NCBI RefSeq assembly: GCF_023634765.1
Contig: NZ_JAMLFX010000003.1
Span: 387,178-451,177 of the forward strand
DNA length: 64,000 nt
Source of the DNA: Pseudomonas sp. AKS31
GTDB taxonomy: Bacteria > Pseudomonadota > Gammaproteobacteria > Pseudomonadales > Pseudomonadaceae
Direction: 5' to 3'
This document shows, one piece after another, positions 47,643 to 56,872 of the stretch. Position 1 is the stretch's first letter; each line of letters begins with the position of its first letter. The position numbers and the translations under genes are program-made. The notes under the pieces were generated by a model. The model searched no databases. It was not told the DNA's origin and saw only the letters and a list, made by a program, of their open reading frames with translations.

Positions 47643-47783
47643 CTAGGTTATATATCAGTCAGGCAATCAATTAAGAACTGTGCCATGGCACTCAAATTGC
47701 CTTGAAAGATATGTGCCTTATTGTTACAGCGGTGCGTTCTATTAAGTAATTCTTCACCCGCGGGGAGCTGAACGCTATTCGCC

Positions 47784-48452
47784 ATGAGCGCCATTGAAAA
47801 CGCTTTTCTGAATTTGAATTACCCTCCGCGGCTCGATCTTGGGCCGCAGCTGACGCACGAACAACTTCTCGCTTCCATGCAATCGACCATGGCGCGCCAC
47901 AAGGGCGGGCCGGTGTGGCTGTTCGCGTACGGTTCGCTGATCTGGCGACCGGAGTGTTCGGCGGTGGAGCGGGTGCGCGGACGTGTGCATGGCTACCATC
48001 GCGGCTTGTACCTGTGGTCGCACGAGCATCGCGGTACGCCGGAAATGCCCGGTCTGGTGTTTGGTCTGGATCGCGGCGGTTCGTGCAGTGGCTTCGCTTA
48101 TCGCTTGCCGGACGACAATCTCGACGCGGCGCTGTACGCCTTGTGGAAACGCGAGATGCCAGTGCCGTCCTACCGGCCACACTGGCTCAACTGCCGGCTC
48201 GAAGACGGTACTCAGGTGCAGGCGTTGGGATTTGTTCTGGAGCGACACCTGCCCAGCTATGCCGGCAACTTGCCGGATCACGTGCTGAGCCAGGTGTTCG
48301 CAAGCGCTTGCGGACGTTACGGCACCACTCGCGATTATGTCGAACAGACTGCCCACGCCCTGCGCAGCCACGCCATGCCAGACCGCAATCTGGAGGCGCG
48401 GCTCAAGCGCTGTAAGTCACAAAGCGATCAAGCGACCGCTTCACGGCTCTGA
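47784..48452 (+). CDS. ChaC-like gamma-glutamylcyclotransferase
   Basis: A 222-aa ChaC-family enzyme that cleaves glutathione to 5-oxoproline and Cys-Gly. The substrate loop [14 protein letters not shown] lies at 44-57 and the likely catalytic Glu is in RGTPEMPG at about 84-91; the family stretch [19 protein letters not shown] lies between. It follows the AT-rich spacer; its 3' end overlaps glpT by 25 bases in convergent orientation. Confidence 0.9.
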   Translation: MSAIENAFLNLNYPPRLDLGPQLTHEQLLASMQSTMARHKGGPVWLFAYGSLIWRPECSAVERVRGRVHGYHRGLYLWSHEHRGTPEMPGLVFGLDRGGSCSGFAYRLPDDNLDAALYALWKREMPVPSYRPHWLNCRLEDGTQVQALGFVLERHLPSYAGNLPDHVLSQVFASACGRYGTTRDYVEQTAHALRSHAMPDRNLEARLKRCKSQSDQATASRL

Positions 48453-49777
48453 CTAGCGACTTGCTTGTGCCACAGCGTCGGGGCCAGGAAGGCCATCGAC
48501 AGCAGGCAAGCGCCTACCAGCAGCACGAAACCGCCATCCCAGCCGAAATGGTCCACGGTGTAGCCCATCGCCGCGCTGGCCGCGACCGAACCGCCCAGAT
48601 AACCAAACAGACCGGTGAAACCCGCAGCCGTGCCGGCGGCTTTTTTCGGTGCCAGCTCCAGCGCCTGCAGCCCGATCAGCATCACCGGGCCGTAGATCAG
48701 GAAGCCGATCGAGAACAGCGCGATCATGTCGACGGTCGGGTTGCCGGCCGGGTTGAGCCAGTAAACCAGGGTCGCCACAGTTACCAGTGCCATGAACACC
48801 ATGCCGGTCAGGCCACGGTTGCCACGGAAGATCTTGTCCGACATCCAGCCACACAGCAGCGTGCCCGGAATGCCCGCCCACTCGTAGAAGAAATAGGCCC
48901 ACGAGGTTTTATCCACGGTGAAACCCTTGGCTTCCTTGAGGTAGGTCGGTGCCCAGTCGAGCACGCCGTAGCGCAGCAGGTAGACGAAGACGTTGGCCAT
49001 GGCGATGTACCAGAGCATTTTGTTGCGCAGCACGTATTTGACGAAGATTTCCTTGGCACTGAATTCGTCTTCGTGGCTGGCGTCGTAGCCTTCCGGGTAA
49101 TCGTTCTTGTACTTCTCGATCGGCGGCAGGCCCACCGATTGCGGGGTGTCGCGCATGGTGATGAACGCGAAAATCGCCACGCCCAGCGCCACGGCTGCCG
49201 GTACGTAGAACGCTGCATGCCAGTCGTTGAACAAGCCCATACCGAGCAGGAACAGCGGCCCGATCAGACCGCCGCCGACGTTATGCGCCACGTTCCATAC
49301 CGACACCACGCCACCGCGTTCCTTCTGCGACCACCAGTGCACCATGGTCCGGCCACTTGGCGGCCAGCCCATGCCCTGGGCCCAGCCGTTGATGAACAAC
49401 AGAATGAACATCATGGTCACGCTGGACGTTGCCCAAGGTGCGAAACCGAAAATGAACATCACCCCGGCCGAGACCAGCAGGCCGAACGGCAGGAAGTAAC
49501 GCGGGTTGGAACGGTCGGACACCAGGCCCATGAGGAATTTCGACAAGCCATAGGCAATGGCGATAGCCGACATCGCCAGACCCAGATCGCCGCGGCTGTA
49601 GCCTTCGTCGATCAGGTACGGCATGGCCAGCGAGAAGTTTTTGCGCAGCAGGTAATAACCCGCGTAGCCGATGAAAATACCGGCGAAGATCTGCCAGCGC
49701 AGGCGTCGGTAGGTGCTGTCTATTTTTTCTTCAGGCAATGGAGCCTGATGTGCGGCAGGACGAAAGAAAGCAAACAT
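48428..49777 (-). CDS. glpT: Glycerol-3-phosphate transporter (MFS)
   Basis: A 449-aa major facilitator with 12 membrane helices. The N-terminal [20 protein letters not shown] with the substrate Arg-type helix and [19 protein letters not shown] match Glp[21 protein letters not shown] is the family motif. It imports sn-glycerol-3-phosphate in exchange for phosphate. A GlpR-like sequence lies just upstream. Its end overlaps chaC. Confidence 0.95.
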   Translation of the reverse strand: MFAFFRPAAHQAPLPEEKIDSTYRRLRWQIFAGIFIGYAGYYLLRKNFSLAMPYLIDEGYSRGDLGLAMSAIAIAYGLSKFLMGLVSDRSNPRYFLPFGLLVSAGVMFIFGFAPWATSSVTMMFILLFINGWAQGMGWPPSGRTMVHWWSQKERGGVVSVWNVAHNVGGGLIGPLFLLGMGLFNDWHAAFYVPAAVALGVAIFAFITMRDTPQSVGLPPIEKYKNDYPEGYDASHEDEFSAKEIFVKYVLRNKMLWYIAMANVFVYLLRYGVLDWAPTYLKEAKGFTVDKTSWAYFFYEWAGIPGTLLCGWMSDKIFRGNRGLTGMVFMALVTVATLVYWLNPAGNPTVDMIALFSIGFLIYGPVMLIGLQALELAPKKAAGTAAGFTGLFGYLGGSVAASAAMGYTVDHFGWDGGFVLLVGACLLSMAFLAPTLWHKQVASQSREAVA

Positions 49778-49825
49778 TCAAGAGCTCCAGATTTCTTGTT
49801 TTGACTGCGGATGCGAATGTTACAG

Positions 49826-49840
49826 TTTCGTTACCGAAAA
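49826..49840 (-). promoter_or_regulatory. Candidate GlpR operator upstream of glpT
   Basis: TTTCGTTACCGAAAA holds inverted TTTCG/CGAAA half-sites, as in operators of DeoR-family regulators such as GlpR. It lies about 50 bases before the glpT start. Read by eye only. Confidence 0.3.
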
Positions 49841-50001
49841 TAGCACCGGTTCGCATCGAGCAAATAGCGGAAAATGTTGGAAGTCGCGCGTTCCTTTACG
49901 AACCTGTCGCTCAGCTGTAAGAACAGGGCGTTTTTGTCGCGTTCGGAATGTTGTGTCTTAGACTCGCGATCTATGGATCGACTGATTTCGCGAGATAAAC
50001 G

Positions 50002-50631
50002 ATGACCCCGACAATTCGCAGGCTATTGCCCAGACTGTTGATGGTCGCAGCGGTGACTGTTTCAGTGTTGGCACTGAGCCTCGCCCAAGGTTCTGCGGCG
50101 CCAGGCTTGCGCAACGTCACCGTGTTGATCGTCCGTCATGCGGAAAAGCCTGAAGTCGGCCGTGAACTCAATGCCCGGGGCGAACAACGCGCTGCGGCTT
50201 ATGCCGACTATTTCACGCCGTTGAAACTGGATGACCAGACGCTCACCCCTCAGCGCCTGATCGCTACCGCCGACAGCCCGGAAAGCATGCGACCACGGCA
50301 AACATTGATCCCGCTGTCCCAGCGCCTGCAACTGCCCATCGAACAGCCTTGCGCCAATAACCAGGTCGACGAACTGGTTAGTCTGCTGCGCAAGCACAAT
50401 CAGGCGAAAACCGTGCTGATTGCCTGGCACCACGGCCATATCAACAAACTGATTGCCGCTTTCGGCGGCGATGGCGCGGCGCTGATCGGCCAACCGAAAT
50501 GGCCAGTGGATGTGTATGACTGGCTGATTGTTCTGCGCTTCGATGACAAGGGGCAGTTGATCCAGTCGCGTAGTCGGAAGGTTCAGGAACAGTTGATGCC
50601 CGGTGACGTTGCCGTCGCGAACGGCAGCTAA
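50002..50631 (+). CDS. Membrane-anchored or exported histidine phosphatase family protein
   Basis: A 209-aa protein. A hydrophobic N-terminal segment (about 12-32; LLMVAAVTVSVLALSLA) acts as signal or anchor. The RHG motif is VLIVRHAEKPEVG with the phospho-histidine, and a second His lies in LIAWHHGHINKLI. The family includes phosphoglycerate mutases and phosphatases of unknown target. Upstream lies a weak Pho-box-like pair, CTGTCGC-N4-CTGTAAG at 49904-49921. Confidence 0.85.
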   Translation: MTPTIRRLLPRLLMVAAVTVSVLALSLAQGSAAPGLRNVTVLIVRHAEKPEVGRELNARGEQRAAAYADYFTPLKLDDQTLTPQRLIATADSPESMRPRQTLIPLSQRLQLPIEQPCANNQVDELVSLLRKHNQAKTVLIAWHHGHINKLIAAFGGDGAALIGQPKWPVDVYDWLIVLRFDDKGQLIQSRSRKVQEQLMPGDVAVANGS

Positions 50632-50670
50632 ACATCCGTCGGAAAAATTACCTGCGACTATTCGCGTAGT

Positions 50671-50728
50671 AGGTTCGCCTGATTTCCCGAAGGAATCAGG
50701 GAAACGTCCTGCATGCATCGGCGAACCT
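50671..50728 (+). other. Nested hairpin after the histidine phosphatase gene
   Basis: Outer stem AGGTTCGCC (50671-50679) with GGCGAACCT (50720-50728); alternative inner stem CCTGATT (50678-50684) with AATCAGG (50694-50700) closed over a short CCCGAAGG loop. The stems share two bases, so the two folds compete. It lies in the 178-bp gap before the TonB-C gene, with no promoter called. It could be a 3' structure, a small RNA or a leader. Confidence 0.35.
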
Positions 50729-50809
50729 GCGCCATTCAGTTAAAAGTCGTTGCTCAGTAACCTTTGTGTTGTTGCCGGATAGGGCAACTCACTAGGGAAG
50801 GGCAGGATC

Positions 50810-51424
50810 ATGCGCTGGTTTTTTGCTGGTTTTTGGTTGTTGGTCGGCTGTTCTGCGCTGGCCTCAGAGGTGTTTTTGATACCGGAAAACAATCCCAAGC
50901 CGATTTATCCTCTAGAGCTGCAAAGGGCAGGTGTAACGGGCGAAGTGAAGGTTCGTTTCGTCGCCAGTGCTGATGGCTCAGTCGGCGAAATCAGCATTCG
51001 AGAGAGCACTCACCCTGACTTTTCCGATGCGGTTCGAGTCGCGATAGCGCAGTGGCGTTTCAAGCCTTGGACGGTTGAAGGCGGTAAACCTGAGCAACAG
51101 GAAATCATCGCGCCGATGATTTTCAGGCTCGATTTGGATCAAACCATTCATGTCAACCAGCAACTGAAAGTCTTGCGATGCGGTACGGTTAACGAGCATC
51201 TGGTCAATATTGCCGAGTATTCATGGATCGATTCTGCGGTGTTCGCACAAACTCGCGCCTATCTATCAAACGTCTTCCATAAAACTCAACTGCCGGATGA
51301 ACAGCGCTTGGCGATGATTGCCAAGATGAACCAGCAGGTTGAGAGGATCGTCAGAGGGTGTCGAGAGAGCCCTACGCGCAAATTCATAAGCCTGTTGCCC
51401 GCGGAGATTCGCGAGTTGCTTTGA
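50810..51424 (+). CDS. Secreted TonB C-terminal domain protein without anchor
   Basis: A 204-aa protein with an N-terminal signal peptide (MRWFFAGFWLLVGCSALAS, about 1-19) directly followed by a TonB-C domain: PKPIYPLELQRAGVTGEVKV, FVASADGSVGEISIREST, ARVAIAQWRFKPWTVEGGK-like segment. There is no Pro-rich spacer and no membrane helix as in TonB. After about 115 residues comes a second, unrecognised helical region with one Cys pair (LRCGTVNEHL, VRGCRESPTRK). It may be a periplasmic energy-transducer decoy or structural protein; no exbB/exbD nearby. Confidence 0.75.
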   Translation: MRWFFAGFWLLVGCSALASEVFLIPENNPKPIYPLELQRAGVTGEVKVRFVASADGSVGEISIRESTHPDFSDAVRVAIAQWRFKPWTVEGGKPEQQEIIAPMIFRLDLDQTIHVNQQLKVLRCGTVNEHLVNIAEYSWIDSAVFAQTRAYLSNVFHKTQLPDEQRLAMIAKMNQQVERIVRGCRESPTRKFISLLPAEIRELL

Positions 51425-51429
51425 TAACA

Positions 51430-51464
51430 CAGGCCAGAACGACCGAGCCGGGCATTCTGGCCTG
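51430..51464. terminator. Hairpin between the TonB-C gene and the quinone reductase gene
   Basis: CAGGCCAGAA (51430-51439) and TTCTGGCCTG (51455-51464) form a perfect 10-bp stem between convergent genes. There is no good T tract, so termination efficiency is uncertain. Confidence 0.6.
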
Positions 51465-51478
51465 CATCGAAAGATCAC

Positions 51479-52456
51479 TCAGCGCACCTGCACCACTACC
51501 TTGCCCACGGCCTTGCGCTGGCCAAGATCATTGATCGCCTGCGCCGCATTGCTCAGCGGATACACCTGCGACACCAGCGGTTTCAACTTGCCTTCGGCAA
51601 ACCAGCCGAACAATTGCTGGAAGTTCGCCGCGTTGTCCTGTGGCTGGCGCTGGGCGAAGGAGCCCCAGAACACGCCAAGTACTGCTGCGCCTTTGAGCAG
51701 GGCGAGGTTGACCGGCAGTTCCGGGATGCGCCCGCTGGCGAAACCGACCACCAGCAATCGGCCGTTCCAGGCGATGGCGCGGATGGCTTGATCGAACAGA
51801 TCGCCGCCGACCGGATCGTAAATCACGTCGGCGCCCTGGCCGTCGGTGAGGCGTTTGATCTCGTCCTTGAGGCTGGATTCGCTGTAGTTGATCAATTCAT
51901 CGGCGCCGGCAGCCTTGGCCACCGCGAGTTTCTCCGCGCTGCTGGCGGCGGCGATCACGCGGGCGCCCATGGCTTTGCCGATTTCCACGGCAGCCAGACC
52001 GACACCGCCGGACGCACCGAGCACCAGCAGGGTTTCACCCGGTTGCAGGTTGGCGCGTTGTTTGAGGGCGTGCATCGAGGTGCCGTAGGTCATGCTGAAC
52101 GCGGCGGCGGTGTTGAAATCCATCGACGGCGGAATCGGCAGCACGTTGTAGCCCGGCACCGCGACCTGCTCGGCGAAGCTGCCCCAACCGGTCAGCGCCA
52201 TGACCCGGTCACCGACCTTGAGGTGGCTGACCTTTTCCCCGACTTCGCGCACTACGCCAGCCGCTTCGCCACCCGGCGAGAACGGGAAGGGCGGCTTGAA
52301 CTGGTATTTGCCCTCGATGATCAGCGTGTCCGGGAAGTTGACTCCGGCGGCGTGCACGTCCAGGAGGATTTCGTTCTTCTTCGCGACAGGGCTGGCGACG
52401 TCTTCCAGCACCAGCGATTCGGCAGGGCCGAAGGCTTTGCACAGCACGGCTTTCAT
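51479..52456 (-). CDS. Zinc-independent NADPH:quinone oxidoreductase family protein
   Basis: A 325-aa MDR-superfamily protein of the zeta-crystallin type. GroES-like N-terminal domain (EILLDVHAAGVNFPDTLIIE), then the Rossmann fold with LLVLGASGGVGLAAVEIGKA and ARVIAAASSAEKLAVAKAAG. The zinc-binding cysteines are absent, as in quinone reductases. Length is typical. It is divergent from the FliL-like gene with about 150 bases between. Confidence 0.93.
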   Translation of the reverse strand: MKAVLCKAFGPAESLVLEDVASPVAKKNEILLDVHAAGVNFPDTLIIEGKYQFKPPFPFSPGGEAAGVVREVGEKVSHLKVGDRVMALTGWGSFAEQVAVPGYNVLPIPPSMDFNTAAAFSMTYGTSMHALKQRANLQPGETLLVLGASGGVGLAAVEIGKAMGARVIAAASSAEKLAVAKAAGADELINYSESSLKDEIKRLTDGQGADVIYDPVGGDLFDQAIRAIAWNGRLLVVGFASGRIPELPVNLALLKGAAVLGVFWGSFAQRQPQDNAANFQQLFGWFAEGKLKPLVSQVYPLSNAAQAINDLGQRKAVGKVVVQVR

Positions 52457-52606
52457 CAGGGCTATTCCTTTGGGAGTGATGGCCGATAAGTGTAGGTGTG
52501 TGAATCAACGGGTCAACGAGCATGCCCGGCCCTGATAGTCAGCCATAAGCTTGTGCTTGCGCGGCGGGTCGTTATGCTAGGCCGCAAACCGGATAAGGAG
52601 CGAATT

Positions 52607-53014
52607 GTGAAAGCGTGGATCATGTTGTTGCTGGCCCTGTCTCTGCCTGTGGCAGCGCTGGCCGAAGAAGCCAAAGAAGGCGAGGCGCCGAAGGTCAACT
52701 ACATCACCCTGAGCCCGCCGTTCGTGGGCAACTATGGGCTGGACGGCACGCCGAAGCTGAAGGTCTACAAGGCCGACGTGGCGCTGCGTGTGACCGGTGA
52801 GGAGGCGACCAAACTGGTCAAGGCCAACGAACCGCTGATTCGCAATCAACTGGTGGCGCTGTTCACTCAGCAGACCACCGAGGCGATGGGCAGCATCGAA
52901 GGCAAGGAAAAGCTGCGTCAGGAAGCGTTGAAGCAGACCCAGCAAGTGATGAATGACGAGACCGGCAAGCCGGTGGTTGAAGACTTGCTGTTCAACAACC
53001 TGATCATTCAGTAA
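52607..53014 (+). CDS. Exported FliL-like protein outside a flagellar cluster
   Basis: A 135-aa protein starting at GTG 52607 (AAGGAG seven bases before). A signal peptide (about 1-19, ending PVAALA) is followed by a FliL-like domain: FVGNYGLDGTPKLKVYKADV, ALRVTGEEATKLVKANEPLI, RNQLVALFTQQTTEAMGSIE, GKPVVEDLLFNNLIIQ. FliL normally is a single-pass protein at the flagellar basal body; here the transmembrane anchor is replaced by a cleavable signal, and no flagellar gene lies nearby. In PAO1 a similar gene sits in the same place. The function is unknown. Confidence 0.85.
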   Translation: MKAWIMLLLALSLPVAALAEEAKEGEAPKVNYITLSPPFVGNYGLDGTPKLKVYKADVALRVTGEEATKLVKANEPLIRNQLVALFTQQTTEAMGSIEGKEKLRQEALKQTQQVMNDETGKPVVEDLLFNNLIIQ

Positions 53015-53030
53015 GTACGTTGGCTGCTGT

Positions 53031-54149
53031 TCAGGACGCCAGGCTTTTGCGAAAACGTGCCAGGGCGATGACGAAGAACAGCAGGCCGATGGCCGTCAGC
53101 GCCAGCAAGTCCGGCCAGACCACGCTCAGCCCAGCGTCGCGAAACAGAATCGCGGCGCTAAGGCTGACAAAATGCGTGGACGGTGAGCCCTGCATGACCC
53201 ACTGCAGCCATTGCGGCATGCTGTCCAGTGGCGTGCTGCCGCCCGACAGCAGCAACATCGGGATGATCACCGGAATCGCCAGCAAGCCGAACTGCGGCGT
53301 CGAGCGCGCCAGGGTCGCCAGAAAGATCCCTAACGCGGTACTGGCAAACAGATAAACCGCAGTCACCAGCAAAAACAGACTCATCGAGCCGGACAACGGC
53401 ACGCCGAGTGCGCCTTTGACCACCACCTCCAGCGACAGCCAGGTGCACAGCACCACCACCAGCAGGTTGCTCCAGATTTTCGCCAGCATGATTTCCAGCG
53501 CCGTCAGCGGCAGCACCAGCAAATGGTCGAGCGTGCCGTGCTCGCGTTCGCGCAGCAGCGCAGTACCCGTGAGGATGATCGCCAGAATGGTGATGTTGTT
53601 GACGATCTGAATCACCGCCAGAAACCAGCCACCCTCCAGATTGGTGTTGAACAGCGCGCGGGTGGTCAGTTGAATCGGCGTCTTGCTCGCGGCATCGCTC
53701 TGGCCGCCATAGGCTTGCAGTTCGCGCTGGAAGATCCGGCTGATGTAGCCAGCGCCCATGAACGCCTGGCTCATCGCGGTGGCATCGACGTTGACCTGAA
53801 TGGCCGGTTGCCGCGCCGCCAGTAGATCGGTTTGAAACCCCGCCGGAATGTTGATGACGAAGGTGTACTGGCCGCTGTCCATGACCTGGTCCAGTTGCGG
53901 GTAGGGGAGCAGCACTGGCGTCTGGAATTCCGGCGGTTGCAGGGCCTGGGCCAACTGGCGCGAGAGGGCGCTGTGGTCTTCGTCGACGATCGCCACGCTG
54001 GCGTTGTGCACGCCGATCACCGAACCGGCGGCGGGCATGTAGATCGCTACGGTGAAGGCGTAGAACAGGAACAGCAGCAACACGCTGTCGTGGCGCAGGC
54101 TGGTCAGTTCCTTTAGCCCCAGGCGCAGGATGTGCGCGAACTTGTGCAT
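53031..54149 (-). CDS. ABC-2 type export permease (YhhJ/YbhR-like)
   Basis: A 372-aa permease: one helix at about 22-38, a large periplasmic domain (40-175), then five helices. Family segments are FINIPAGFQTDLLAARQ-like (FVINIPAGFQTDL), LREREHGTLDHLLVLPLTALEIMLAKIWSN and SGGSTPLDSMPQWLQWVMQ. The start at 54149 overlaps the upstream stop by 1 base. It is the second permease of the three-gene export unit. Confidence 0.92.
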   Translation of the reverse strand: MHKFAHILRLGLKELTSLRHDSVLLLFLFYAFTVAIYMPAAGSVIGVHNASVAIVDEDHSALSRQLAQALQPPEFQTPVLLPYPQLDQVMDSGQYTFVINIPAGFQTDLLAARQPAIQVNVDATAMSQAFMGAGYISRIFQRELQAYGGQSDAASKTPIQLTTRALFNTNLEGGWFLAVIQIVNNITILAIILTGTALLREREHGTLDHLLVLPLTALEIMLAKIWSNLLVVVLCTWLSLEVVVKGALGVPLSGSMSLFLLVTAVYLFASTALGIFLATLARSTPQFGLLAIPVIIPMLLLSGGSTPLDSMPQWLQWVMQGSPSTHFVSLSAAILFRDAGLSVVWPDLLALTAIGLLFFVIALARFRKSLAS

Positions 54150-56872
54150 CAGGCCTCCTGCTTTTTCAGCATGATCAGGCTCAGCCCGGTAAACCCGACA
54201 AAGAACCCGAACAGCGCCAGGCACTGCGGCCACAGCTGTCGCAGGTCCAGCGCTTTGGTGAACGTGCCCACGGCGATGTCGAGAAAGTGTCCTGCCGGAA
54301 ACAGCATGCCCATCACCGCAGCCGCTCCTTCCAGTGAAGAACGCGGCACGATCAGTCCAGAGAACTGGATGGTCGGCAGGCTGGTGATGATCATGGTGCC
54401 GAGGATCGCCGCGATTTGCGTGCGGGTGAACGCCGAGATCAGCAGGCCCATGCTGGTGGTCGCCAGCACATACAACAGGCCGCCAAACGCCAGCGTCAGC
54501 AGGCTGCCCTTGAACGGCACGCCAAACAGCCAGCGGTTCATCGCCACCAGCAGTGCGAGATTGACCAGACTGACCAGCAGGTATGGCGCCTGTTTGCCCA
54601 GCAGAAACTCCAGGCGGGTCAGGGGCGTGGCGTAGAAGTTGGTGATCGAGCCGAGTTCTTTTTCGCGCACGATGCCGAGTGCGGTGAGCATCGCCGGAAT
54701 GAACGCCAGAATCAGCGCCATGACCCCGGGGCCAATAGCGTTGACGCTGACCACGTCCTGGTTGTAACGAAAGCGCGTTTCCAGGCTGGCACCCGCCTGA
54801 TGGTTCACTGCGGGGCTGCTCTGTTCGGCCAACTGTTGCAGGTTGGCCAGGTGCACGGCTTCGACATAATTGCGGCTGGTCTCGGCGCGGAACGGCATGC
54901 CGCCGTCCAGCCACGCCGCCACCGCAGGCTGGCGCCCGGCGTACAGGTCGCGGCCAAATCCGGGCGGGATTTCCAGCGCCAGTTTGATTTCCGAGCGTTG
55001 CAGGCGGCGGTGCAGCTCTTGAGCGTCGTGGATGGCTGGCCGCTCATCGAAGTAACGCGAACCGCGAAAGGCTTCCAGATAGGCTCGGCTCTGCGGGGTT
55101 TGATCCTGATCGTAAACGGCGAACGCGAGGTTCTCTACGTCGAGGGAAATTCCGTAGCCGAAAATCACCATCATGAAAATCGCCCCCGCCAGCGCAAAAG
55201 CCATGCGCACCTTGTCGCGCAGCAACTCCTTGCCTTCGCGGCTGGCCACTGCCAGCAGGCGACCGAGGCTGAAACCGCTCTGTTTGAGCGGCAGCGCATT
55301 GGCCGCTGGCGCCGTCGACGATTCACTCGCGGGCACCGAGTCGACAGTGCCCTGGGCTTGTTCCAGACACGTCACGAAAGCGGCTTCCAGCGTCTCTCCG
55401 GCAAATTGACGCTGCAGCGCTACCGGGGTGTCGCACGCCAGGACTTTGCCGGCGTGCATCAGCGAAATGCGGTCGCAGCGCTGGGCTTCGTTCATGAAGT
55501 GGGTGGAGAGAAAAATCGTCACGCCTTGCTCGCGGGACAGTTCGATCAGCAGTCGCCAGAAGTCATCACGGGCTGCCGGGTCGACGCCGGAGGTCGGCTC
55601 ATCGAGGATCAGCACCTCCGGACGATGCAACACCGCGACCGCCAGCGACAGGCGTTGACGCAGCCCGAGAGGCAGGGCACCGGACGGCTGATCGGCGACG
55701 CTGAGCAGGTTGAAGCGTTGAATAAGTGCGTCGATGCGTTGTGCGCTCTCGGCCTTGGGCAAGTCGAACAGCCGGGCGTGCAGTTCGAGGTTCTGCCGCA
55801 CACTCAGTTCGCCATACAGCGAAAAGCTCTGGGACATGAAGCCGACCCGCTTGCGCGTGGCCAGATCCTTGGCGTCCACCGGATTGCCCAGCAGTGTCGC
55901 GCTGCCTTCGCTGGCCGGCATCAGCCCGGTCAGGACTTTCATGGTCGTGGTCTTGCCGCAGCCGTTGGAGCCGAGAAAACCGAAAATCTCGCCGCGACCG
56001 ATGGCGAAGCTGACGTGATCCACCGCAGTGAAGTCGCCGAAGCGCAGCGTCAGGTCGTGGGCTTCGATGGCAATGTCGGTGGTGCCGCCAGTACGCGGCG
56101 GAATGACCAACGGCTGAGCGTCGTGATGACTGTCGCCCTGGAAGTGTGTGAAGGCTTCATCGAGTTTGCCGCTGGGGGTGACGGCTGCCAGCTCGCGGCT
56201 CAGACCGGTGGCAATCAACTGGCCGTTGTCGAGCATCAGGCAATGCTCGAACTGTTCGGCTTCTTCCATATACGCGGTGGCAACCAGCAGGGTCAGTTGC
56301 GGGCGCTCGCGTCGTACATCGTCGATCAGCTCCCAGAAGCGTCGGCGTGAGAGCGGGTCGACGCCGGTGGTCGGCTCATCGAGGATCAACAGATCCGGCT
56401 CATGGATCAGTGCGCAGCACAGGCCCAGCTTCTGTTTCATGCCGCCGGACAACTTGCCGGCGGGGCGCTCGGCGAACTTCAGCAGGTCGGTGGCGAGCAG
56501 CAGATTGTGCATGCGTTGCTCGCTGTCGGCTTTCGACAGGCCGAACAGCGTGGCGAAGAACTGAATGTTTTCGCGGATCGACAGTTCGGGATACAGGTTG
56601 CCGCCCAATCCCTGGGGCATGAAGGCGATGCGCGCATACAGCGTGTCGCGGTGGCGGCGCTGCTGGATCGGCCCGCCGAGGACGTCCAGTTGCCCTTGCT
56701 GCAAGGCCTTCACGCCGGCGATCAGCCCGAGCAGGCTGGACTTGCCCGCACCATCGGGGCCGATCAGCCCGCAGCGGGTGCCGGCGGGCAGGCTGAAGGT
56801 GATAGCGCTCAGCGCTTGCTGTTTGCCGTAACGGTGCGCGATCGCGTTCGCCTGAACCGCGAGGCTGTTCAT
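54149..56872 (-). CDS. RbbA-like ABC transporter: two ATPase domains fused to a permease
   Basis: A 907-aa protein with two ATPase domains and then an ABC-2 permease. The first ATPase (about 1-230) has Walker A GPDGAGKSS at 38-46 and signature LSGGMKQKLGLCCAL; the second (about 265-490) has GSNGCGKTTT near 302 and the LGLRQRLSLAVAVLHRPE signature. From about 555 comes one helix, a large outer domain and five helices. E. coli RbbA (yhiH) is similar. It is translationally coupled to both the HlyD gene (4 bp) and the permease gene. Confidence 0.93.
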   Translation of the reverse strand: MNSLAVQANAIAHRYGKQQALSAITFSLPAGTRCGLIGPDGAGKSSLLGLIAGVKALQQGQLDVLGGPIQQRRHRDTLYARIAFMPQGLGGNLYPELSIRENIQFFATLFGLSKADSEQRMHNLLLATDLLKFAERPAGKLSGGMKQKLGLCCALIHEPDLLILDEPTTGVDPLSRRRFWELIDDVRRERPQLTLLVATAYMEEAEQFEHCLMLDNGQLIATGLSRELAAVTPSGKLDEAFTHFQGDSHHDAQPLVIPPRTGGTTDIAIEAHDLTLRFGDFTAVDHVSFAIGRGEIFGFLGSNGCGKTTTMKVLTGLMPASEGSATLLGNPVDAKDLATRKRVGFMSQSFSLYGELSVRQNLELHARLFDLPKAESAQRIDALIQRFNLLSVADQPSGALPLGLRQRLSLAVAVLHRPEVLILDEPTSGVDPAARDDFWRLLIELSREQGVTIFLSTHFMNEAQRCDRISLMHAGKVLACDTPVALQRQFAGETLEAAFVTCLEQAQGTVDSVPASESSTAPAANALPLKQSGFSLGRLLAVASREGKELLRDKVRMAFALAGAIFMMVIFGYGISLDVENLAFAVYDQDQTPQSRAYLEAFRGSRYFDERPAIHDAQELHRRLQRSEIKLALEIPPGFGRDLYAGRQPAVAAWLDGGMPFRAETSRNYVEAVHLANLQQLAEQSSPAVNHQAGASLETRFRYNQDVVSVNAIGPGVMALILAFIPAMLTALGIVREKELGSITNFYATPLTRLEFLLGKQAPYLLVSLVNLALLVAMNRWLFGVPFKGSLLTLAFGGLLYVLATTSMGLLISAFTRTQIAAILGTMIITSLPTIQFSGLIVPRSSLEGAAAVMGMLFPAGHFLDIAVGTFTKALDLRQLWPQCLALFGFFVGFTGLSLIMLKKQEA

